Origin: Pseudoselenomonas ruminantium
GTDB taxonomy: Bacteria > Bacillota > Negativicutes > Selenomonadales > Selenomonadaceae
DNA length: 64,000 nt
NCBI GenBank assembly: GCA_015058655.1
Contig: SVBX01000012.1
Coordinates: forward strand, 1 to 64,000
Direction: 5' to 3'
Positions within the stretch are counted from its first letter, which is position 1; every line of letters starts with the position of its first letter. A program made the translations under genes and the position numbers. Positions 1 to 10,137 of the stretch are shown here, piece by piece. The notes under the pieces were generated by a model. It was not told the origin of the DNA and did not search any database. It worked only from the letters and a program-made list of their open reading frames with translations.

Positions 1-74
1 TTCGGCTATGACCTTCCCGCTACCGGGCGGTCTAGGGACTTTCACCCATTAGAGTGCGCCCATGCCGGGCGCAC
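1..74 (-). mobile_element. Group IIC intron, 5' end (partial)
   Basis: Read on the minus strand from 74, the sequence starts GTGCGCCCGGCATGGGCGCA and continues with a TCTAATGGGTGAAAGTCCC block. This is the 5' end and early domain I of a class C group II intron. From memory the Oceanobacillus iheyensis IIC intron starts GTGTGCCCGGCATGGGTGCA and has the matching GGGTGAGAGTCCC. The intron begins four bases after the stem of a Rho-independent terminator, which is the known target preference of IIC introns. The rest, including any reverse transcriptase/maturase gene, lies beyond the left edge, so intactness cannot be judged. Confidence 0.85.
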
Positions 75-78
75 TTGC

Positions 79-113
79 AAAAGCTCCTGCGAATTTGTCT
101 CGCAGGAGCTTTT
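79..113 (-). terminator. Rho-independent terminator of the SYLF gene, intron target site
   Basis: A perfect 13-bp stem, 79-91 with 101-113 (AAAAGCTCCTGCG / CGCAGGAGCTTTT), has a 9-nt loop. It lies 30 bases past the stop of the SYLF-domain gene. On the minus strand the stem ends in TTTT, followed by GCAA and then the group IIC intron. Confidence 0.9.
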
Positions 114-143
114 CTACAAGTTAGGCACTTTGATGGAGTTGCC

Positions 144-713
144 TTAATTGAGTGTTCTATACGGAGAGATCCGCCCACCTTTGAAGGTGGCTTCAATAGC
201 CAGCCCCTTTTTGTCAAGTTGGTAAACCTGCACGCCTTCAGCAGCGATGGTCGCCCCTGCATAAGACACGCCATTGACACTGTCAGTACCATCTACTACA
301 GCTTCAGAACCGAATTTGATGTTGCCGGAAATAAACCTGTCCCAGGCCTTCTTATTGGCAATGATGAAAAGCAAATCATATTCCTTCGCGCCGAAATTGA
401 TGCCTAGGCTTACTTCCTTCATCTTCACATATATTTTTTCCCCTGTGTGATTGTTCACAGCCATACCGCGCCCGTGATTGTCACCTATAAATCCCCATTT
501 GACACTGGAAGCGCTGATAGTGCAGTAGGCATAGGCATCCTGCACGGCCTCCTCTGCTGATGGATATTTTTGATACATGCGTTCCAGGACCTTCCCGCGC
601 ATCCCGTCCAACTCAGCACGCTGTTCTTCCGGTGAAGCCTTGGCGGCAAATGCGGTACTTGCCATCACAAGCACAAGTGCAAATAAAACTAGTTGGAAAA
701 TTCTTCTCTTCAC
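144..713 (-). CDS. Exported YSC84/SYLF-domain lipid-binding protein
   Basis: The product is about 189 aa, with an N-terminal signal peptide (KRR, then a hydrophobic LVLFALVLVMA run ending ASTAFA) and a mature SYLF/Ysc84 domain. Typical parts are the LLFIIANKKAWDRF segment around residues 115-130 and the C-terminal GLAIEATFKGGRI. SYLF domains bind phosphoinositides or other lipids in eukaryotes. In bacteria they occur in exported proteins of poorly known role, so no specific function is claimed. I chose the GTG at 713 because an AGGAGG sits nine bases upstream (723-728); the in-frame ATG six codons earlier overlaps that Shine-Dalgarno. The gene is monocistronic with its own terminator and a possibly structured leader. 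Confidence 0.85.
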   Translation of the reverse strand: MKRRIFQLVLFALVLVMASTAFAAKASPEEQRAELDGMRGKVLERMYQKYPSAEEAVQDAYAYCTISASSVKWGFIGDNHGRGMAVNNHTGEKIYVKMKEVSLGINFGAKEYDLLFIIANKKAWDRFISGNIKFGSEAVVDGTDSVNGVSYAGATIAAEGVQVYQLDKKGLAIEATFKGGRISPYRTLN

Positions 714-740
714 GAAAATGCACCTCCTCAAATTGCTCCC

Positions 741-786
741 AAAGGCAATAAATCCCAGTCACCACTGAAAACATGGCTTTGCCTTT
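741..786 (-). promoter_or_regulatory. Possible stem-loop in the SYLF gene leader
   Basis: AAAGGCAA (741-748) can pair with TTGCCTTT (779-786), and a CAGT/ACTG mini-stem lies inside. The 3' edge is about 12 bases from the Shine-Dalgarno. It could shape translation, but no known riboswitch class was recognised. The TGAATCA motif shared with the mdh leader (793-799) lies next to it. Confidence 0.3.
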
Positions 787-893
787 CATTCATGATTCAC
801 CCATCTTTTACTTCGCCGTAAACTTCCGAACTCCTGCTAATATTAAGACTGCAGATACGCCTTTTACTATCCAGCCGCCCCTCCTCTACCTTG

Positions 894-934
894 CAAAAAA
901 AGACTGACTTGCCCTACTACACAGAGCAAGTCAG
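894..934 (-). terminator. clpB terminator
   Basis: A 9-bp stem, 904-912 with 926-934 (CTGACTTGC / GCAAGTCAG), is followed on the minus strand by a short TCTTTTTTT tract. It lies 26 bases past the clpB stop. Confidence 0.85.
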
Positions 935-959
935 CAAAATCAATCTTCAATGAAATGTA

Positions 960-3533
<2,574 letters not shown>

Positions 3534-3586
3534 ATATATTCCTCCAATCTTGACCTGCAAGAACGACTTCAATTCCTTATGTCTTC

Positions 3587-3615
3587 ATTAAAACACAATA
3601 AAGTCAAAAAGTCAA
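3587..3615 (-). promoter_or_regulatory. Predicted clpB sigma-A promoter
   Basis: On the minus strand TTGACT (3610-3615) and TTTAAT (3587-3592) are separated by exactly 17 bases. They lie about 55 bases before the clpB start. The -35 box lies inside the left arm of the inverted repeat at 3603-3637. Confidence 0.65.
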
Positions 3616-3637
3616 ATACTTTTCTTGACTTTTTGAC
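3603..3637. promoter_or_regulatory. GTCAAA-repeat operator over the clpB promoter (CtsR-like)
   Basis: A perfect 13-bp inverted repeat, GTCAAAAAGTCAA (3603-3615) and TTGACTTTTTGAC (3625-3637), has a 9-base spacer. Each arm holds two direct GTCAA units 8 bases apart. CtsR binds direct heptads of RGTCAAA with a 3-base spacer upstream of clp genes. Here the within-arm spacing is shorter and the arms are inverted, so it is CtsR-like at most. It overlaps the clpB -35 box. It could also serve as the yifB terminator, but the stem is AT-rich and lacks a clean T-run. Confidence 0.6.
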
Positions 3638-3652
3638 CTTATTCAAGACATA

Positions 3653-5173
3653 TCAAATTTCAAAGTCCTTGTCATTTCTCAGCTGGATAGCTTCGCCTAT
3701 ATGCATGGCAGAGATATTTTCCTCTCCAGCCAGGTCCGCTATGGTGCGTGCCACTTTGACGATGCGGTCATAGGATCTGGCTGAAAGGTTCATGCTCCTG
3801 AAAGCCTGTTCAAGAAGCTTCTGGGCCTGGGGCTCCAAGGAGCAGAGCTCTTGCAACAGCGCATGGTTCATCTGGGCATTGCAGAAAAGGTGGTATCTAT
3901 TCAGCCTTTGCAACTGTATCTGTCTGGCTGCCACAACTCTTTGACGAATCACAGCCGAAGGCTCAGCCTTCTTTTTGGAGGAAAGTTCCTCGTATTTCAC
4001 CTGGGGCACTCTGATATGAATGTCAATGCGGTCAAGCAGGGGGCCGGAAATTCGCTGGCTATAACGCTTGATCTCATTGGGAGTGCAGGTGCAGACTCTG
4101 TCAGGAGAGCCTGCCATGCCGCAGGGACATGGATTGGCCGCGGCCACCATGATGAAACTTGACGGAAAGGTCAGCGATGCATGCACCCTGGAAATAGTAA
4201 TCTGCCGATCCTCGATGGGCTCTCGCAAAACCTCCAAGGTTTTCTTGCTGAACTCCGGTAGCTCATCCAAGAACAAAACCCCGTGATGAGCCAGAGTCAC
4301 TTCCCCGGGCTTTGGCATGCTCCCACCACCTATCAGCGCCGTCATGGAACTGGTATGATGTGGGCTGCGAAAAGGCCTCTCCTTCACCAGGCCCCGCCCC
4401 TTCAACAATCCAGCTATGCTGTAGATCTTGGTGACTTCCAGCGCTTCTTCCCTGGACATCTCCGGCAAGATTGAGCTCAACCTTCGGGCCAGCATGGTCT
4501 TGCCTGCCCCTGGCACACCAACCATCAGCACATTGTGTCCTCCGGCTGCAGCTATCTCCAATGCCCTTTTAGCCTGATACTGTCCTTGCACATCGGCAAA
4601 ATCATCCATGAAAATGCGTTCCTCCTGCTGCTTCTCCTTGGTTTTGGCAGGTTCCAGGGATTCCCTGCCTGTAAGAAAGAGCACCAATTGCCTTAGGTCC
4701 TGCAGGGCATATACCTTCAGGCCTTCTACCAGCAAAGCCTCCTCGGCATTTTCCTCAGCCACAAATATGCGCTCGAAACCTGCCTCTCTGGCCTTGATAG
4801 CCATAGGCAGAACCCCCTTGACCCCACGGCACTTTCCCTCCAAAGAAAGCTCCGCTGTAAAAAGGCTCTTTTCCACACTCTCTTGAGTAACAATACCATA
4901 CGCCGTGAGCAGCCCTACTGCAATGGGCAAATCTAAGCCCGAACTGTCTTTCTTCAAATCCGCAGGGGCAAGATTGATGGTAACTCTCTCCTGACGCAGC
5001 TTGATGCCTGTGTTGCGGATGGCTGTTCGAACTCTCTCCTTGGACTCCTTCACAGAAGCATCCGGCAAGCCTACCATATCCATCCCCGGCAACCCTGAGC
5101 TCGCATCCACTTCCACAGAGATAATAAGGCCATCCACTCCCAGCGTGGACGCTCCATATGTTCTGGCAAACAA
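3653..5173 (-). CDS. yifB: YifB/ComM family Mg-chelatase-like AAA+ ATPase
   Basis: The 506-aa protein has the YifB architecture. An N-terminal Lon-substrate-like (ChlI-type) domain carries GLPDASVKESKERVR and INLAPADLKK. The AAA+ Mg-chelatase core has Walker A GVPGAGKT near 220, and there is a C-terminal Mg_chelatase_C domain. In Gram-negatives ComM is a hexameric helicase promoting branch migration during natural transformation, but its role here is not established. The start is taken as TTG 5173, because GGAGG lies seven bases upstream and the product then starts MFARTYGA, as in homologues. The ATG seven codons upstream has no ribosome site. It follows yraN by about 30 bases, a frequent pairing. 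Confidence 0.93.
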   Translation of the reverse strand: MFARTYGASTLGVDGLIISVEVDASSGLPGMDMVGLPDASVKESKERVRTAIRNTGIKLRQERVTINLAPADLKKDSSGLDLPIAVGLLTAYGIVTQESVEKSLFTAELSLEGKCRGVKGVLPMAIKAREAGFERIFVAEENAEEALLVEGLKVYALQDLRQLVLFLTGRESLEPAKTKEKQQEERIFMDDFADVQGQYQAKRALEIAAAGGHNVLMVGVPGAGKTMLARRLSSILPEMSREEALEVTKIYSIAGLLKGRGLVKERPFRSPHHTSSMTALIGGGSMPKPGEVTLAHHGVLFLDELPEFSKKTLEVLREPIEDRQITISRVHASLTFPSSFIMVAAANPCPCGMAGSPDRVCTCTPNEIKRYSQRISGPLLDRIDIHIRVPQVKYEELSSKKKAEPSAVIRQRVVAARQIQLQRLNRYHLFCNAQMNHALLQELCSLEPQAQKLLEQAFRSMNLSARSYDRIVKVARTIADLAGEENISAMHIGEAIQLRNDKDFEI

Positions 5174-5203
5174 TGCTCTCCCTCCATCCTCCATCTTATT
5201 TCT

Positions 5204-5560
5204 TCATGCCTCAAACGCACCTTCTATATGCCTGATCCTGCAGGTATTCCCCTGTGGATAAACCTCAAGCACATCAAAGCGGCAGGGGCACATTTCCTCA
5301 TGCCTCTGCCGCAAGTACCATTCAGCTGTCCTGACAATTTTCTGCTGCTTGCGATAATCCACTGCCTGAGCAGGCTGACCACACGCATCGGAACGGCGAG
5401 TCTTCACCTCTGCAAAGACAAGTGTATCCCCTGTCACAGCCACAATGTCAATTTCTCCAGTGGAAACCCTGAAATTCCTCTCCAATATCTCATAGCCATG
5501 TCTCATGAGATAGACAGCCGCAGCTTCCTCGCCACGGCTCCCCAAGCTCTTGTTATCCAT
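5204..5560 (-). CDS. yraN: UPF0102 family YraN-like endonuclease-fold protein
   Basis: The 118-aa protein starts with the family signature LGSRGEEAAAVYL. It has GEIDIVA and FAEVKTRR, which give the E-x-D and E-V-K residues of a Holliday-junction-resolvase-like nuclease fold. The biochemical role is unproven in the family. A ribosome site (AGGAAGG) lies upstream of ATG 5560. It lies between ylqH and yifB in the same direction, in the rbgA-rnhB-ylqG-ylqH-yraN-yifB string, probably one transcription unit. Confidence 0.92.
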   Translation of the reverse strand: MDNKSLGSRGEEAAAVYLMRHGYEILERNFRVSTGEIDIVAVTGDTLVFAEVKTRRSDACGQPAQAVDYRKQQKIVRTAEWYLRQRHEEMCPCRFDVLEVYPQGNTCRIRHIEGAFEA

Positions 5561-5589
5561 GTCCAGGACCTTCCTCTTAAATTGCGCGG

Positions 5590-5928
5590 TTATCTTGCCT
5601 TGTTATTTTTCCTGCGGCGGTCTCCAGCATGCTTGTCTATGCGATATACATACGCCATGACCTCAGCTATGGCCCGATAAAGTTCCGGTGGGATTTCCCT
5701 ATCAATATCCAGTGCCATCAGCATGTTCACCAGCGTTTTGTTTTGATACACAGGCACTGCAGCCTTTTGGGCTGCTGCCATGATATTTTCTGCCACATAT
5801 CCCTTGCCTTTAGCCACCACTTTGGGAGCCTTGTCCCGTTCCATGTCATAGCGCAGAGCCACCGCTTTGGCTTCTGCATTTGGGTCTGTCTCCGGCTCCT
5901 CTATGGGACGGCTCCCTCTTCTTGGCAT
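5590..5928 (-). CDS. ylqH: FlhB-like cytoplasmic-domain protein (YlqH type)
   Basis: About 112 aa matching only the C-terminal cytoplasmic part of FlhB/EscU export-switch proteins: AVALRYD, then APKVVAKGKGYVAENI, AVPVYQN and LYRAIAEVMAYVYRI. The transmembrane region and the NPTH autocleavage site of full FlhB are absent, as in Bacillus subtilis YlqH. It follows the FliK-like ylqG, and full FlhB and FliK interact at the flagellar export gate. A role in export-substrate switching is therefore inferred, not shown. The start is chosen at ATG 5928, where AGGTGA precedes it; an upstream in-frame ATG (5946) is possible. Confidence 0.85.
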   Translation of the reverse strand: MPRRGSRPIEEPETDPNAEAKAVALRYDMERDKAPKVVAKGKGYVAENIMAAAQKAAVPVYQNKTLVNMLMALDIDREIPPELYRAIAEVMAYVYRIDKHAGDRRRKNNKAR

Positions 5929-6013
5929 ATTTCTCACCTGCCCCATCTTCCCAATACCTCTACCTTATTATTCTCCCCATGGTCTTTTGTTCCTGCCTGT
6001 CCATGCTCTTTTC

Positions 6014-8218
6014 TCAAATAAAACGCCTTTCCCCTACAGCCCCCACCTTCAATTCGTTGAGCTGAAGATTTTCTGACCCTCGCAGAGCCTGACGGATGTC
6101 CTGCATGCTGGCACGGAATTCATCAGCAATCTCAGAATCCGAGAAGAAAAGACGCATATCCAACTGATTGTCATCAAAAACCCTGCAAGTCAGCTCCACC
6201 GCCCCTATGTTTTCAGTCAGCACACAGAGACGCAACCAGGTTTCCTTTTTGTAGTAACCCGTTTCAGGATCTTGCTTTGCCTCATCGTAAACATGGATAT
6301 AGGATGGGTAGCTTTGTTCATTCTCCCCCAAATACATAGGCATCATAAAGCTGAGGGAGCGCTGGCCCTGTACCATTGAGTTATCTCCGGACATGGACCC
6401 GCGCATAGCCAGCACGAAAGCTGCCACATCACGCCCCGCTCTTTTGAGCTGCTTGGCCGTCATCTGACGGGCATTGGCCATATCGCAAAGCTGCATAAAA
6501 GCGTAAAGCCGGGGCAGATCGGGAATATTCTGCTGCAAGGCCGCCTGCTGGACAGTGACGGGCACATTCTGCTGACAAAGGCGAATCAGCTGCTGAAGCT
6601 GTCTTGCCTCTTGTTCTCCCATAGCAGTCTGACGACCGTTGACAAAATTCTGCAACAACTGCGCATCCCTCTGCGTAAGCTGGGAATTCTTCAATAAGAG
6701 CTGCGCCAGTTCCTTCATGGTTTCCATGGTTTGAGGGGTATTTTCCATATTCTGGCTCATAAGCTGAGCCTTAGCCTGCTGCATGGCTTCCTGCTGTGGC
6801 GCATTTGGTTGAGTGAGCTGTCCACGCTGAGACTGCATTCTAAATTGCTGGAAAACGCCTTCCTGTTGCATCGGCTGCTGAATGGCCTGCTGTCCTGGAG
6901 CAGTTCCGCCCTGCTGTGACTGCATGGCGCCCTGACCTGACTGATAGGTGGCCGTATTCTGCCCTTGCTGAAGATTTTGACCCTGCGTATTGTTGCTTTG
7001 TCCTTGCTGGGCAGCAGTTTGTCCTTGAGGCTGCATCTGGCCCTGAGCGCTCTGGCCTTGCTGCGCTTGCGGGGGCTGCCCTCCCTGTGAAGTCTGAGCT
7101 TGCGCCTGGGATTGGCCTTCATAGGCTGCAGCCTGCCCTCCAGGTGCAGCATTTTGCCCCTGCTGAGACATTTGCGGCTGGTTCTGCGAAGCCTGCCCTT
7201 GCTGAGACATCGCTGGCTGATTCTGGGCAGTATTCTGCCCCTGCTGGAGATTTTGACCTTGCTGCCCTTGATTCGCCTGAAATTGCCCCGTCTGCTGAGC
7301 CTGGTTCTGCCCCTGTCCTGTCTGGCCTGCTCCCTGAGAGCCTCCTTGCGCTTGTCCTTGAGGCGTATTCTGCATCTGCCCCTGCTGTTGCATCCGTCCC
7401 TGTTGAGTCGCCTGCCCCTGCTGGGCCTGACTCCCCTGCTGGGTTGTCTGTCCTTGCATTGTTCCCTGTGAACGCCCCTCCTGCTGATTGCCCTGCGCCT
7501 GTTCCTGCTGGGGAGCCTGCTGCGCCTGAGAATGACTCTCAGCCGTTGCAGGACGGGGCATAAAAAACTGTACCAACTGCTTCAGAAAGCCCAGAGTGCT
7601 CCCTTCTTCAAAAGGCATGATAGAGGGCTGGCCTTTAGGCTGCAAAGACAATAGAAGCTGCTGCATTTCCTGCGGCAAATCATCAAAATTCCTGTCGACA
7701 AGCATATCGAAAGAAGCCTTCAGCAAAAGCACTGGCTCCAATATTTTGCTGTCGGCGCTGCCATTGCTCACCATGCTCTTGAGATTCGTCAAAAGCACCT
7801 GCAGAGCATCGCTGACAGCAGGAGTCGTCCCCTTTTCTGCCAAAGCAGCCATCTGGTTCAGCATCCTGGACATGCTGGTAAGCTGCTCGGCAGTGAAGCG
7901 CTGGCTTTCCACAGTGCTGCTGAGCCCCTGTCCCAGGGTTTCCTCAAAAGAGAACGCCTGCTTCAAAACATTTCTGATAACTTCCTGCAACTCCTGAGGC
8001 ATCTTTTCCATAGCCTCACTCTGCGCGCTGGCAATCTTGGCAAGAATACCTGCCATATCATCTACAGCAACCTGCAAAGCCACATTTGTGCGTGGCGAAA
8101 ACGCCTCCGCCGAACTGCCACCGGTGCGCTGACCTATGCGATCAGGCCCCCCCGAAGACTGAGGGCGTTCTATTGGGCGTATGCCCACATTCATCTGTGT
8201 TCCCGCTTCTAAAGGCAT
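6014..8218 (-). CDS. ylqG: FliK-like hook-length-control homologue with a long Gln-rich linker (YlqG type)
   Basis: The 734-aa protein has three parts. Residues 1-220 are largely helical. About 223-480 is extremely rich in Gln, Gly and Ala, with QQGQ units and internal repeats (QNLQQGQNTA occurs twice, and a QNQPxMSQQGQ unit is tandem). The C-terminal 130 residues are folded (YIHVYDE, LTENIGAVELTCRVF, LDMRLFF) and resemble the FliK/Flg_hook C-terminal domain. Proteins of this locus in Firmicutes (YlqG) resemble FliK. The linker is far longer than usual, and a molecular-ruler role is an inference. ATG 8218 has an AAGGGTGAG site. It lies between rnhB and ylqH. Confidence 0.75.
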   Translation of the reverse strand: MPLEAGTQMNVGIRPIERPQSSGGPDRIGQRTGGSSAEAFSPRTNVALQVAVDDMAGILAKIASAQSEAMEKMPQELQEVIRNVLKQAFSFEETLGQGLSSTVESQRFTAEQLTSMSRMLNQMAALAEKGTTPAVSDALQVLLTNLKSMVSNGSADSKILEPVLLLKASFDMLVDRNFDDLPQEMQQLLLSLQPKGQPSIMPFEEGSTLGFLKQLVQFFMPRPATAESHSQAQQAPQQEQAQGNQQEGRSQGTMQGQTTQQGSQAQQGQATQQGRMQQQGQMQNTPQGQAQGGSQGAGQTGQGQNQAQQTGQFQANQGQQGQNLQQGQNTAQNQPAMSQQGQASQNQPQMSQQGQNAAPGGQAAAYEGQSQAQAQTSQGGQPPQAQQGQSAQGQMQPQGQTAAQQGQSNNTQGQNLQQGQNTATYQSGQGAMQSQQGGTAPGQQAIQQPMQQEGVFQQFRMQSQRGQLTQPNAPQQEAMQQAKAQLMSQNMENTPQTMETMKELAQLLLKNSQLTQRDAQLLQNFVNGRQTAMGEQEARQLQQLIRLCQQNVPVTVQQAALQQNIPDLPRLYAFMQLCDMANARQMTAKQLKRAGRDVAAFVLAMRGSMSGDNSMVQGQRSLSFMMPMYLGENEQSYPSYIHVYDEAKQDPETGYYKKETWLRLCVLTENIGAVELTCRVFDDNQLDMRLFFSDSEIADEFRASMQDIRQALRGSENLQLNELKVGAVGERRFI

Positions 8219-8252
8219 AGCTTCTCACCCTTCCAAGATATAGATGCAAGCG

Positions 8253-9035
8253 TCAAAAAGGTTGTTTTTCTGCAAACAGGGATTTAATAGGTTCAAAAGA
8301 CATTCTGTGTATGGGACAAGGGCCATGCTTTTTCAGCGCCTCTATATGCTGGGCAGTGCCGTACCCCTTGTGACTGGCAAAGCCGTACTCAGGGTATTTT
8401 TGATCATACTCATCCATCAAACGATCACGAGCAACCTTAGCAATAATAGACGCAGCTGCAATAGAAGCAGACTTGGCATCTCCCTTGATGATGGAACGCG
8501 AAGGCATGGGCAGAGCCGCCAGAGGCACCGCATCCACCAGTACCTGCTGCGGCTCAGGCTTCAGTCCAAATATAGCCTCATACATGCCGTTGAGAGTAGC
8601 TTGATAGATATTCACCCTATCTATGGTCTTTGCATCTACCAGCACGCTGCTCACAGCCACAGCTTTCTCCTTTATCTCGGCAAAAAGCTCCTCCCTCCGC
8701 TCAGGCGAGAGCTTCTTGGAATCATTGAGATGAGGCAGCTCCAGCTCATGGGGAAGTATCACCGCCGCCACAGACACAGGCCCTGCCAAGGGGCCACGAC
8801 CGGCCTCGTCCACGCCCGCCACGATTTCAAGCCCCTCAGCCCATGCCTCCCGCTCGAAATCGTACAAGGACAAAAGTCGCGCCTTTTCCTTCTGAGCCCT
8901 TTCGTAGCGGCGCAGAATAGCCCCCGCCGCCTTCCGCGAATCCAAGCGGCAGGCATCCAGCAGTTCCTCCGTCACAGGGCCTTCTGCAAAAAGCCTCTCA
9001 ATGTCTTTTATCGTCATTTTCGACAAATCAATCAA
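8253..9035 (-). CDS. rnhB: Ribonuclease HII
   Basis: It removes ribonucleotides and RNA primers from RNA/DNA hybrids. Catalytic motifs are visible: VDEAGRGPLAGPV (first Asp-Glu pair), NDSKKLS, the VDA strand, GDAKS, and the C-terminal HKGYGT. The conserved N-terminal extension starts near MTIKDIERLF. The start is uncertain. TTG 9035 overlaps the rbgA stop and is preceded by AGGGGAG; ATG 9017 lacks a ribosome site; ATG 9059 would overlap rbgA more. The rbgA-rnhB overlap suggests translational coupling. Confidence 0.95.
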   Translation of the reverse strand: MIDLSKMTIKDIERLFAEGPVTEELLDACRLDSRKAAGAILRRYERAQKEKARLLSLYDFEREAWAEGLEIVAGVDEAGRGPLAGPVSVAAVILPHELELPHLNDSKKLSPERREELFAEIKEKAVAVSSVLVDAKTIDRVNIYQATLNGMYEAIFGLKPEPQQVLVDAVPLAALPMPSRSIIKGDAKSASIAAASIIAKVARDRLMDEYDQKYPEYGFASHKGYGTAQHIEALKKHGPCPIHRMSFEPIKSLFAEKQPF

Positions 9036-9951
9036 GTCTTTTTTCGCTCCCCTCAGCATTTTCCATTTTTTCCTCTGCGGGAACGGCATCCAAAGTCACA
9101 GGGCCCAGCTTGCCGGAACGGAACTCCGTCAGCACGATATTCACGGCCTTTTCCAAATCAACCACGCCGCCCTTCACCAGGCAGCCGCGTTTCCTGCCCA
9201 CAGCATCCAAAAGCTCCAGCCCCGTTTCCGGCAATTCGCCTTTGAATTTGAAACGCTCTGTCAGCCTCTCCGGATGGTCACGACGCAGAGATTCCAATAG
9301 CAACGCCGTAACCTTTTCCCTGTCATAGATATCGTCGTTGATGGCTCCCGTAAAGGCCAGCTTCAGCCCCACGGTCATGTCCTCAAACTTGGGCCAGAGA
9401 ATGCCAGGCATATCCAAAAGATCTAGATTACTGCCCAGTTTTATCCATTGCTTGGCCCTAGTGACGCCTGGCTTGTCGGCAGCCTTGGCCTTTACAGAGC
9501 CTGCCAGCCGGTTGATCAAGGAAGACTTGCCCACATTGGGGATGCCCAGGATCATGCAGCGGGCAGCCCGAGCCTTGCCGCCTTTGGCTACCAGTTTCTC
9601 TGTCTTTGGTCTGGCCAAATCTTCAGCCAGCTTTACCAGCTGCTTCAGGCCCTTGCCATTCAAAGAGTCTATAGAAACAGCCGCCATGCCATGTCCCTTG
9701 AAATACGCCAGCCACGCCTTGGTCATGGCGGGGTCAGCCAAATCGGACTTATTGAGGGCTACCAACCTTGGCTTGTCCTTGATGATTTCTGCTAGCATGG
9801 GATTGGCGCTGCTATAAGGAATGCGAGCATCCAAAAGCTCTATGGCCACATCCACCAGCTTCAGATTCTCTTCGATGAGGCGCTGGGCTTTCTTCATATG
9901 GCCTGGGAACCATTGCAGATTCGGCAGACCTTCTCTTTCCATTTCATCCAT
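9028..9951 (-). CDS. rbgA: Ribosome biogenesis GTPase RbgA (YlqF)
   Basis: The 307-aa protein is a circularly permuted GTPase. The G4 motif NKSD comes near residue 70, before the P-loop GIPNVGKSS near 140 and the G3 DMPG near 180. It opens with the family signature WFPGHMKKA. RbgA assists late assembly of the 50S subunit in Firmicutes. It leads the rbgA-rnhB-ylqG-ylqH-yraN-yifB string, diverging from the aldolase gene across about 185 bases. Confidence 0.96.
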   Translation of the reverse strand: MDEMEREGLPNLQWFPGHMKKAQRLIEENLKLVDVAIELLDARIPYSSANPMLAEIIKDKPRLVALNKSDLADPAMTKAWLAYFKGHGMAAVSIDSLNGKGLKQLVKLAEDLARPKTEKLVAKGGKARAARCMILGIPNVGKSSLINRLAGSVKAKAADKPGVTRAKQWIKLGSNLDLLDMPGILWPKFEDMTVGLKLAFTGAINDDIYDREKVTALLLESLRRDHPERLTERFKFKGELPETGLELLDAVGRKRGCLVKGGVVDLEKAVNIVLTEFRSGKLGPVTLDAVPAEEKMENAEGSEKRLD

Positions 9952-10088
9952 ATATTTGCACTTCCGTCCTATAGATTTATTTCATACCCATTTTACTATA
10001 GCCTGTGCTTGAGGTGCAAGCATAGCGGTTTTTTAGCTATCCTTGTAAAAATTATCTTTCAACTCTACCGAAAAGCTTTTTTATATGG

Positions 10089-10094
10089 TATAAT
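10089..10094 (+). promoter_or_regulatory. -10 box of the aldolase promoter
   Basis: A perfect TATAAT lies 44 bases before the fba start. The -35 region 17 bases upstream (TACCGA) is a poor match, so an activator or AT-rich upstream contacts may contribute. The leader ends with AGGGGGT eight bases before the ATG. Confidence 0.55.
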
Positions 10095-10137
10095 AGACGA
10101 GGTTAATTCGACCACAAAGATTAGGGGGTAATGAAAA

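Noticed and set aside
6916-7563. 215-codon plus-strand open frame opposite ylqG
   Set aside because: It lies in the low-complexity Gln repeat region; the reading is a Pro/Ala/Leu composition shadow with no domain or ribosome site.
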